Positions 1-7,429 of a stretch of DNA of 64,000 nt are shown here, one piece after another. Each line of letters begins with the position of its first letter. Positions within the stretch are counted from its first letter, which is position 1. A model generated the notes under the pieces. It ran no database searches. It saw only the letters and a list, made by a program, of their open reading frames with translations, and was not told the DNA's origin. The stretch lies in assembly GCF_003544835.1 (NCBI RefSeq), contig NZ_CP032099.1, positions 372,001 to 436,000 on the forward strand, in the 5' to 3' direction. The position numbers were made by a program, and so were the translations under genes. Origin of the DNA: Aliarcobacter skirrowii CCUG 10374 (GTDB lineage: Bacteria; Campylobacterota; Campylobacteria; Campylobacterales; Arcobacteraceae).

Positions 1-1
1 A

Positions 2-274
2 AATATACGAGAAGTAAGAAATAACATAAATAATATTGATGAGCAAATAGTAAAACTAATTGCTTTAAGAGGTAGTTTTGTAAAACAAGCAGCAAAGTTT
101 AAAAAAGATAGCGATTCTGTAAAAGCACCAACAAGGGTGGAAGAGGTTATTTCTAAAGTAAAAAATTTAGCAAAAATAACTGGTGCAAATGAAGAAGTTG
201 TTGAAAATGTTTATAGAACGATGATTGATAGTTTTATAAACCTTGAGATGAAAGAGTTTGAAAATCTAAAATGA
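2..274 (+). CDS. Chorismate mutase-like protein, 3' end only
   Basis: The gene is cut by the left edge of the window. The visible 90 codons read as one helical domain containing 'NNIDEQIVKLIALRG', then 'FKKDSDSVKAPTRVEEVI' and a C-terminal helix 'VYRTMIDSFINLEMKEFENL'. This is the layout of the AroQ/PchB-type chorismate mutase fold, in which an Arg/Lys-rich three-helix bundle converts chorismate to prephenate or splits isochorismate. The role is inferred from family resemblance. Its stop overlaps the next start (ATGA), so the two genes are probably co-transcribed. The real start and any fused domain lie outside the window. Confidence 0.7.
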   Translation, partial: NIREVRNNINNIDEQIVKLIALRGSFVKQAAKFKKDSDSVKAPTRVEEVISKVKNLAKITGANEEVVENVYRTMIDSFINLEMKEFENLK

Positions 275-813
275 AAGAGTTTTTAGAAGAGACGCAAATA
301 ATTGACTTTAAAAATAAAGAAGTTTTTAGTCTCGCACAAGAGTTGGCAAAAGATTGTAAAAGTGATGAAGAAATAGCAAAAAACTGTTTTTTGTATGTAC
401 GAGATAATATTCATCATAGTGGTGATTTCAAAGATGAAATTACAACTTATAAAGCAAGTGATGTTTTGAAATACAAAACGGGTTGGTGTTATGCAAAATC
501 CCATCTTTTGTCTGCACTTTTAAGAGCAAATGGTATTCCTACGGGATTTTGCTATCAAAGATTATCTTGTAGTGAATATAAAAAAGATATTTATTGTTTA
601 CATGGATTAAATGCAATTTATCTAAAAGAATTTGGTTGGTATAAAGTTGATGCAAGAGGAAATAAAAAAGGTGTAAATGCACAGTTTACTCCACCTTTGG
701 AACAACTTGCTTTTAAACTAGAAAAAGATGAGTTTGATTTACCATATATTTATTCTAAACCTTTAGATGTTGTAATTGAAGCTTTGAAAAAAATAAAACT
801 TATGATGAAATGA
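271..813 (+). CDS. Transglutaminase-like cysteine peptidase-fold protein, C-terminus frameshifted
   Basis: The 180-residue protein has a transglutaminase-like core. Cys73 sits in 'TGWCYAKSHLLSALLRANG', His111 in 'CLHGLNAIYL' and Asp127 in 'WYKVDARGN', giving a complete Cys-His-Asp triad. No signal peptide is visible, so it is probably cytoplasmic; the substrate is unknown. The start overlaps the previous stop by ATGA. The C-terminus is odd. After the A7 run at 787-793 the next frame reads KTYDEMIDVFPDVSFLSEK and stops at 852-854, 9 bases before the next gene, which looks like the natural end of the protein. One extra A would restore a protein ending there. The listed end is what the sequence encodes as given. 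It may be a real frameshift, a phase-variable tract or a sequencing error. Confidence 0.8.
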   Translation: MKEFLEETQIIDFKNKEVFSLAQELAKDCKSDEEIAKNCFLYVRDNIHHSGDFKDEITTYKASDVLKYKTGWCYAKSHLLSALLRANGIPTGFCYQRLSCSEYKKDIYCLHGLNAIYLKEFGWYKVDARGNKKGVNAQFTPPLEQLAFKLEKDEFDLPYIYSKPLDVVIEALKKIKLMMK

Positions 814-863
814 TAGATGTTTTTCCTGATGTTTCATTTTTATCGGAAAAATAAATAGTAAAT

Positions 864-1388
864 ATGAAAACTATTTACATAATTCGGCATTTCAAAGTAA
901 AAGATAGTACAAATAAAAGATTAAATTCAAATGAATTTACACATTGGATAGAAGAGTATGATAATTTTGATTTAGAATATTTAAACCTAAATCTACCAAA
1001 ATTTGATAAAATCTATGTTAGTTCACAAAATAGGGCTATTAAAACAGCAAATTATTTAAAACTTGATTATGAAATAAGTGATTTGTTAGTTGAAGTTGAA
1101 GCTTTTGCTTTTACTAAAACGAAACTAAGATTTTCAAAATTCTTTTGGTTAGTTATATCAAGAATACTTTGGTTTTTTAACTTTACTAAAAATGAAACAA
1201 AAAAAGACACAAAAAGTAGAGCAATGAAATTTGTATCTAAAATAGAAAATGAAAAAAATGAAACTATTTTAATAATATCTCATGGATTGTATTTAAAAGT
1301 ATTGATTGGACTGTTAAAAAAGTTGGGTTATAAGTGCAATGATGATTTTAATATAAAAAATGGAAAATTATACAAGTTATATAAATGA
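864..1388 (+). CDS. Histidine phosphatase superfamily protein
   Basis: The 174-residue protein begins 'MKTIYIIRHFK', with the Arg8-His9 pair of the phosphoglycerate mutase-like phosphatase family. Phe follows where Gly is usual. Other marks are 'YVSSQNRAIKTANYL' (usual pattern S-S-x-x-R-A-x-x-T-A) and the second catalytic His140 in 'IISHGLYLKVL'. The fold therefore looks catalytically complete. The substrate cannot be told; SixA/CobC-like or sugar-phosphate phosphatases are alternatives. The ribosome site is weak. A Trp/Phe-rich segment near residues 90-107 is an unusual insertion and may form a lid or touch membrane. Confidence 0.75.
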   Translation: MKTIYIIRHFKVKDSTNKRLNSNEFTHWIEEYDNFDLEYLNLNLPKFDKIYVSSQNRAIKTANYLKLDYEISDLLVEVEAFAFTKTKLRFSKFFWLVISRILWFFNFTKNETKKDTKSRAMKFVSKIENEKNETILIISHGLYLKVLIGLLKKLGYKCNDDFNIKNGKLYKLYK

Positions 1389-1405
1389 TTTTTAAAGGAT
1401 AAAAT

Positions 1406-1642
1406 ATGGCATTTTCAAAAGAAGAAAAAGAAGAACTTTTAAAAGTAAAGTTTGTGGGTGAAACTGTAATAAAGAGATTTGAACAAATAGGAATTGACTC
1501 TTTAGAAAAACTTTCAAATAGTAGTGTAGAAGAGATAACAGATATAGTTTCAGATATTTTAGGAAGTAGTTGCTGGAAAAACTCTCCACAAGCTAAAAAA
1601 GCTGTTTCTAATGCTATTGAGTTTGCGAGAGAAATAGTTTAA
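1406..1642 (+). CDS. Small helix-hairpin-helix (Cdd1-like) protein
   Basis: The 78-residue protein follows a good AAAGGA ribosome site. The motif 'VKFVGETVIKRFEQIGIDSLEKLS' is a helix-hairpin-helix of the kind that contacts the DNA backbone. The tail 'CWKNSPQAKKAVSNAIEFA' resembles the small Cdd1 ('pathogenicity locus') family, whose function is unknown. It lies 12 bases before the large 1280-codon gene on the same strand and could share a transcript with it. DNA binding is inferred from the motif alone. Confidence 0.7.
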   Translation: MAFSKEEKEELLKVKFVGETVIKRFEQIGIDSLEKLSNSSVEEITDIVSDILGSSCWKNSPQAKKAVSNAIEFAREIV

Positions 1643-1654
1643 AAAGAGGAGAAT

Positions 1655-4600
1655 ATGAATAGATATAATCTAAATAGAATAATAGATGATTATGAAAAAA
1701 AACTTCTACTTTATTCTTCTATTAATAATTCAAAAGAATTAACTTCATTAAATGAAAATTATTATGAAGTTTTAGCAGATATTATAATAAATGAAAATGA
1801 TTTACCTTTTGAATATTTAATTAATAGATTAGAAAACTATTTTAAATATAACATAGATATAAAAGAAAAAAAATTGGATTTTAAACATCATCAATTTAGT
1901 TTATTAGGAAGTTATGTTTATAAAAAATTATTTGATAAATTTGGTATTGATACATTTGATAAGTACATTGAAATAATTAAAAAAAATATTTTCTCAGAAA
2001 TTTATGCTTGGTTAAGTATTGATTTTGATAGTTCATTCATAAGAGATAATTTTTTAAATGCTTCTGTAGAATATATCGTAGCTAATCAAAATAATGCTTG
2101 GAAAGAAGAGTTTGAAAATATAGATTATGAAACATATCGTTGGCTTAAAAAAGTTGATAATGTACCTCATTGTTTTGAAACAAATGAAGATTTATATTTT
2201 TGGTTAAAAGAAAATGAGTATTATGAAAATTTAATGATGATAGGAAATCCTATTATTAAAAATTTATTACATCAAATTATCAATTGGGAAACATTTAATA
2301 CGAATTTAGTTGAAAAAAATAGAATCATTAGACTTTTGGAAGAGTGTAAAAATGATTATATCACTATAGGTGAGATATTAACAAGTAATAATATTAAGTT
2401 AAATTGCTATTTACTTAAAAATAATGAATATTCTATTTTTGGTTTTTGCAACTTTTATATGTTGGATAGATTAAATATTGATGAAAGTTATGCAAAAGAG
2501 TTTTTAGAACTCTTATCACAGCAATTATTAGATATTGTTTTTACTCATTTACAAAACCCCTTTTATCAAAATGATTTAGCAAATAAAATATATTTTATAT
2601 TAAATTTTATTTGTGATAAATATGTCAATTATTATGATAGAACTCATTTATATGGATTACTTTATACTTTTGAGTTATTTTTGAAGAAACTATTAGAAAG
2701 TGAAATACAAACTTCAAATTATCAAAAAGAAGAGATTTTTTCAATTGTAATTAAAGATTTGATTAAAAAACAATTATTGGACTTTGAAAAAAAAGAAAAC
2801 TTCGATAAAAAGAATTATTTTTTATTATCATATTACTTAAAAGGTATTGATAGATTAATAAAAGTTAAAAATTTTGATGGTCTTAATTATAAAGAGAAAA
2901 TAAGCAATAGTATTTTAGATAATTTGAAAAAATCTTTCTCAAATATTACAAATGATAAAAGAGTGTATATAGATTTCCTTTTTTTAAAAAATATAGATTT
3001 CTCTCTATTTTTTAATTCATCAAAAAATGATGGAAAATGGTTAGATATATTTGATTTAAATTCTGTTATAAATGGACTTAATAGTACAGATGTTTATATT
3101 TATGAACATTTATCAAAATTTTATCTTAAAATTTTATTTCAAATTTATAAAAAAACACAAGATAAAGAAGTAGAAAAGTATATAAATAAATTAATTATAA
3201 AATTAGGATTTGAAGTAGAATCTTCAATAATAAGATTTGATGATAAGTTTGAAATATTGAATGAATATTTAGAGCTTTTAAACTTATTTGCTAAAGAATA
3301 CTTTGAATCATTCGTAAATAAATTATGTGATTCTTATGAACTAAGAATATTACTTCAACTATTAAGTTCTACTATTTTAGAAGAGAGAAAAGAGTTTATA
3401 AATAATAAATTAAATGTAATGATACAAAAAGGAATTGAATCTGATAAATTAAGTTTTAATGATTTAAAAATAGGAATGTTATATGCTATTGATAATGATT
3501 ATTTGAAACTTGCTAACTTGTTAGAAGAGATTTTTAATAAAAAGTTTAATACATCTAATAATAGTTTTATGAAAAAATTTCAAAAAGAGTTTAATGAAGT
3601 AGTTTGCAAAAAAGATTTATTAGAAATATTAAATGACAAAGATTTAGAAACAAAAGAAAAATTTGTAAAATTAAATAACTATAAAATACCTATAGATGAT
3701 AAAAATTGGGGAACTGAATCAAAATATTTAAAATGTGAGAATTTTAAAGAGTTTATAAGAGCTTTAATTTTCTTTGATAGTGGAAAATATGATAAAGCAT
3801 ATGATATATTAAATACTTTATGTGAAAAAGAATTAACAACAAATTATTTAATAAATATGGTTAATTCATATTTTAATTTACATAAAGAAGATGAAAATAA
3901 AGTAGCAAAATTTGAATATATCTTAAATATATTTGAATCAAAACAGAAATCATTTCAATCTTATATAAATTCAATATACGAATATCAAGTTTTAATTTAT
4001 GGATATACAATAACTAAAAATATTAGTAAATTATCACAGTTAATAAAAGATATGCCAAAGCAATATGATATGGATTTTGATATTTTTAAATATAAATATG
4101 AGTTTTTCAAAGATAATAATCAAGAGTTTAAGGCAAAAAAATATTTAGAAGAATTTAAAAATTTTTATATAAATAATAAAAAGGTTTTAAAAAAGGTCAA
4201 AGAGTTAGAGGAAGAATTAAATTCTCATACAAGAATGGAGATGGAAAATAATTTTGAAGTAAAAATAAGTTTTGATTCTTTAACTTTAGGTTTAACAGAA
4301 GCTAAAAAATATTGGAATCTAATTCAAAATATGGAATTAGATAAACAATCTCAAATATTTTCTAATAAACCTGATAGTGAAGAATTTATTATTTATATTA
4401 TGGAACAAATATCAAGTGAACTTTTGGAAAGAAAAGTAAATATTTTTAGAAATAAAGAAAAGAATGATTCCCTTGAAATTGAAAATATAATTAATGATTG
4501 GGTTGGCTCTTTACTTAATCAAAGAATGAATTTTTTATCTTGGAAAGTTTTACCCGAATCAAGGGGTGGAGAAAATTTAAAGGGTAATGTTGGAGAAAGG

Positions 4601-5497
4601 GATATTATTGTATATGATAAAAATGATACTAAATTATTTTTATTTGAAGCTTTTAGACTATTTAATTGTGATACAACGACTATTGAAACTCATATGAAGA
4701 AACTAAATGGATATAATGCAAATGGTTCAAAACTAATGATTGTTATGGTTTATACATATCATAATGATTTTGTTCAACTTTGTTCTTCTTATGAAGATTA
4801 TTTGAAAACCTTTGATTATAATGGCTTTGATAAAATAGGAATTATTAAAGAACATTGTTTTGAAAATATTGAAACAACACCAACAAAAATTAAATTATTA
4901 AAAGAAGTAAGAATTCAGAATGAAAAAGATGTAGTTATATATCACTACCTTTTAGATTTTTATTCTGAAATAAATATACAAGATTTAAAATTTAGAGTAT
5001 TAAAAAAAGATGATATAAAAGCAGTTGTAGAACTAATAAACAAAGCATATAGAGAAAAAAATCCAAACTCTTGGACAAGTGAAGCTCACTTGCTTAGTGG
5101 AATTAGAGTAAATGAAGATATGCTAAATGAGATTTTAAAAAATAAAAATATAGTTACATATATTGCTTTATTGGATGAAAAAATTGTAGCAACAATTCAA
5201 ACAAAGCTAGAAGATAAAGATATTCATATTGGGCTTTTTGCAGTTCATCCAGATTTTCAAAGTTTTGGAGTGGGAAAAAAGCTTTTAGCTTTTGCTGAAG
5301 AGAGCTCTAAAAAACTTTGGAAAAAATCAAGCTTTGTGATGGAAGTGATATCAAATAGAGTTGAGCTAAGAGATTACTATATTAGAAGAGGTTACCAAAA
5401 TACAAATAGGTTTATTGAGTTTCCAAAATCTTCTTACTGGTCACCACTTACAAATGAAGAGTTAAAACTTTTGGTTTTGAGAAAAACTATAGATTAG
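1655..5497 (+). CDS. Large protein of unknown function with C-terminal GNAT acetyltransferase domain
   Basis: The start has a strong AGAGGAGA ribosome site. The 1280 residues fall into three parts. Residues 1 to about 860 are helical and extremely Lys/Asn/Ile-rich, with TPR-like helices near 'ALIFFDSGKYDKAYDILNTL'. Residues about 940-1090 hold the Gly-rich stretch 'ESRGGENLKGNVGERDIIVYD' and then 'LFLFEAFRL'; Asp983 and Glu998 are spaced as in PD-(D/E)xK nucleases, but the Lys is Phe, so nuclease activity is only a guess. Residues about 1112-1280 are a GNAT domain with the acetyl-CoA loop QSFGVG at 1202-1207 in 'FAVHPDFQSFGVGKKLL'. Base composition becomes less AT-rich in the GNAT part, suggesting foreign DNA fused to an older GNAT gene. 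It converges on a restriction-modification cluster. I do not recognise the N-terminal part. Confidence 0.7.
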   Translation: MNRYNLNRIIDDYEKKLLLYSSINNSKELTSLNENYYEVLADIIINENDLPFEYLINRLENYFKYNIDIKEKKLDFKHHQFSLLGSYVYKKLFDKFGIDTFDKYIEIIKKNIFSEIYAWLSIDFDSSFIRDNFLNASVEYIVANQNNAWKEEFENIDYETYRWLKKVDNVPHCFETNEDLYFWLKENEYYENLMMIGNPIIKNLLHQIINWETFNTNLVEKNRIIRLLEECKNDYITIGEILTSNNIKLNCYLLKNNEYSIFGFCNFYMLDRLNIDESYAKEFLELLSQQLLDIVFTHLQNPFYQNDLANKIYFILNFICDKYVNYYDRTHLYGLLYTFELFLKKLLESEIQTSNYQKEEIFSIVIKDLIKKQLLDFEKKENFDKKNYFLLSYYLKGIDRLIKVKNFDGLNYKEKISNSILDNLKKSFSNITNDKRVYIDFLFLKNIDFSLFFNSSKNDGKWLDIFDLNSVINGLNSTDVYIYEHLSKFYLKILFQIYKKTQDKEVEKYINKLIIKLGFEVESSIIRFDDKFEILNEYLELLNLFAKEYFESFVNKLCDSYELRILLQLLSSTILEERKEFINNKLNVMIQKGIESDKLSFNDLKIGMLYAIDNDYLKLANLLEEIFNKKFNTSNNSFMKKFQKEFNEVVCKKDLLEILNDKDLETKEKFVKLNNYKIPIDDKNWGTESKYLKCENFKEFIRALIFFDSGKYDKAYDILNTLCEKELTTNYLINMVNSYFNLHKEDENKVAKFEYILNIFESKQKSFQSYINSIYEYQVLIYGYTITKNISKLSQLIKDMPKQYDMDFDIFKYKYEFFKDNNQEFKAKKYLEEFKNFYINNKKVLKKVKELEEELNSHTRMEMENNFEVKISFDSLTLGLTEAKKYWNLIQNMELDKQSQIFSNKPDSEEFIIYIMEQISSELLERKVNIFRNKEKNDSLEIENIINDWVGSLLNQRMNFLSWKVLPESRGGENLKGNVGERDIIVYDKNDTKLFLFEAFRLFNCDTTTIETHMKKLNGYNANGSKLMIVMVYTYHNDFVQLCSSYEDYLKTFDYNGFDKIGIIKEHCFENIETTPTKIKLLKEVRIQNEKDVVIYHYLLDFYSEINIQDLKFRVLKKDDIKAVVELINKAYREKNPNSWTSEAHLLSGIRVNEDMLNEILKNKNIVTYIALLDEKIVATIQTKLEDKDIHIGLFAVHPDFQSFGVGKKLLAFAEESSKKLWKKSSFVMEVISNRVELRDYYIRRGYQNTNRFIEFPKSSYWSPLTNEELKLLVLRKTID

Positions 5498-5515
5498 TTT
5501 TAAGTTAGTATATCT

Positions 5516-6394
5516 TCACACTTCTAGCTTACCTAAAATGTCATCTAAATTTAAAGAGTTCAAACTCATCTTTGAAAATGCAAACCATTTTTTACCCAAA
5601 TCTTTTAAGCTTGCTCCCAAATGATAAATCTCTTTTTTATCAATAATCAAAAATCTATCGTGGCTAGATTTAAAAGTTTTTAGAGATATATTTTTGTATT
5701 GTTTTGAATATTTTTCGAAATCTAGTTTTAGCTGTTTTGAAATTGTTGAAGTGTAAATTGTAAAATTTATATTTGGATACTTACTAAACAAAGTAAAAAC
5801 TGTATCATCTATATAGTTATCTATCAAAACGATTTCACTCTTTGCTACTTTTATCAAATCATTTACAAAACTGTAAGAATCGTAAATTTGCCCATCAAAA
5901 AATATGTTTTGATTAAATTCCAAGCTATTTTCTTTTATTTTAGAATTAATTTTATTCATTTGAGATTTTAAAATATTTACATCATTTTCTAAAGATACAA
6001 ATCTATCATTTGTAATTTTTTCACCATTTATAACATATCCATTTTGAATATAGTTTTTTAACACAGATGTTGCCCATTGTCTGAATTTTGTAGCTCTTAA
6101 AGAGCTTACTCTATAACCAACACAAATAATTACATCCAAATTATAATGCTTAAGTTCTCTTTTTACTAATCTATTTCCTTCTTTTCGAACTACCGAGAAA
6201 AACTCGGTAGTTGAATTCTCATCTAGCTCTTTTTCTAAATATATATTCTTTAAGTGCAAACCAACATTATCTGTACTTGTATCAAATAACTGAGACATTT
6301 GTAATTGTGTTAGCCAAATTGTTTCACTATCAACCGAAACTTTAAGTTCTAGTTCTCCATCATTGTAAACCACTAAATTTGATAAATCTTGCAT
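5516..6394 (-). CDS. RhuM family protein with PLD-like C-terminal region
   Basis: The 292 residues begin 'MQDLSNLVVYNDGELELKVS'. The N-terminal half carries the hallmarks of the RhuM family: 'ETIWLTQLQMSQLFDTS', 'FSVVRKEGNRLVKRELKHYN', 'VICVGYRVSSLRATKFRQWA'. The C-terminal half, 'DSYSFVNDLIKVAKSEIVLI' followed by 'SSHDRFLIIDKKEIYHLGAS', resembles a phospholipase D-like nuclease fold. A longer ORF starts 39 bases upstream, but only this ATG has a good ribosome site (AAGGAAACAAA), and a -10 box lies between the two starts. RhuM proteins are scattered in mobile and defence regions and their biochemistry is poorly known. This is the last gene of the minus-strand island set. Confidence 0.8.
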   Translation of the reverse strand: MQDLSNLVVYNDGELELKVSVDSETIWLTQLQMSQLFDTSTDNVGLHLKNIYLEKELDENSTTEFFSVVRKEGNRLVKRELKHYNLDVIICVGYRVSSLRATKFRQWATSVLKNYIQNGYVINGEKITNDRFVSLENDVNILKSQMNKINSKIKENSLEFNQNIFFDGQIYDSYSFVNDLIKVAKSEIVLIDNYIDDTVFTLFSKYPNINFTIYTSTISKQLKLDFEKYSKQYKNISLKTFKSSHDRFLIIDKKEIYHLGASLKDLGKKWFAFSKMSLNSLNLDDILGKLEV

Positions 6395-6423
6395 TTTGTT
6401 TCCTTGCTTGAAAGATTTTTTAA

Positions 6424-6429
6424 ATCTTA
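6424..6429 (-). promoter_or_regulatory. Probable -10 box of the RhuM gene
   Basis: On the minus strand the sequence TTTTGCTAAGAT matches the extended -10 pattern that precedes many operons here. It would start RNA about 25 bases upstream of the ATG at 6394. That excludes the longer start at 6433 for this transcript and lets the RhuM gene be expressed apart from the methylase operon. Confidence 0.4.
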
Positions 6430-6505
6430 GCAAAAGAGAGTAAAAAAATAAAGAAATATTGCAATTTGTAATTAAATTTTGATTTTTATATTTTAAGCTT
6501 TTTGT

Positions 6506-7429
6506 TTAATTATGAAAAATTCTAAATCCATCTTCTAAAACATCAAATTTAATATTACTATTTTTTTCAAAAAAACAAACTCCATAGCTATCTAACCAAA
6601 TAACAGAGAAAATTAAGCTAGTGAGAGTGTTTTTATCATTATCTTGAATGAATTTAAAAAAATAGTTTGAAAAATAATCTATATTTTCAACAAAAGAATT
6701 TATTTTTCTTTTAATAAACATGATATTTATATATTCATTATTTGATTTTCCATTGCTCATAATTCCAGATATACGAATTAAAACTTTGCAATTTTTATTT
6801 TTATCAAATATTTCATATGGAACATTTACATTATTTTTATTAATAGCGTATCTTTCTTTATTTGATATTTTTTCAGATATATTATTATTCTCACAAGAAA
6901 AAACATTCAAATCTTCAATTTCATCATTCCAATTATTGTATAAAATTTCTACTATCTCTTTATCTAAAAAATTTTTATGATTGAAAATATCTATAAAATA
7001 AACTCTATTTTCATTATATTTAACAAATAAAAGTTCATCTATTTCTTTAGCTTTTGAATCTTCATCTAAATGAAAATGTTCTACATTTAAAATATTTAGC
7101 ATATTATCATTGTAAAAAATATTTTCTTTGTGTTTATTTGATAATCTTGGGTAAATATTATCAAAAATGCCATTTTCAAAATTAATTTGTATTTCTTCAA
7201 TTATATTTTTAAACTTTTCATATAGAGGATTTTCTAAAATTTCTTTTGATAAAAAAACTTTTTTTTTGCCAAGTCTTTGTTGATTTTTTCTTAATATTTG
7301 TAAAGCTTTTTCTAATAGTTCAGTAGCATTACTATCTTTGTATTCTATCATTTGAGAATTATTATAGTTTTCTAGAATTGATTCTTTTAAAGATTGTTCC
7401 CAATCATCAAATGTAACTTCTATTTTCAA
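6506..7429 (-). CDS. Unknown protein coupled to the type IIG restriction enzyme
   Basis: The 307-residue protein starts at TTG directly after the methylase stop (TGATTG) with a GGAGGG ribosome site inside the methylase tail, so its translation is tied to that of the enzyme. No membrane segment or signal peptide is seen. A recognisable core is 'DNMLNILNVEHFHLDEDSK', then 'LLFVKYNENRVYFIDIFNHK' and 'EIVEILYNNWNDEI', with spaced His residues and a final Trp. I recognise the style (a small alpha/beta protein with a His-x-His-Leu signature) but cannot name the family. Context suggests an accessory factor of restriction-modification, for example an immunity, specificity or toxin function. That is inference. 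Confidence 0.65.
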   Translation of the reverse strand: MKIEVTFDDWEQSLKESILENYNNSQMIEYKDSNATELLEKALQILRKNQQRLGKKKVFLSKEILENPLYEKFKNIIEEIQINFENGIFDNIYPRLSNKHKENIFYNDNMLNILNVEHFHLDEDSKAKEIDELLFVKYNENRVYFIDIFNHKNFLDKEIVEILYNNWNDEIEDLNVFSCENNNISEKISNKERYAINKNNVNVPYEIFDKNKNCKVLIRISGIMSNGKSNNEYINIMFIKRKINSFVENIDYFSNYFFKFIQDNDKNTLTSLIFSVIWLDSYGVCFFEKNSNIKFDVLEDGFRIFHN

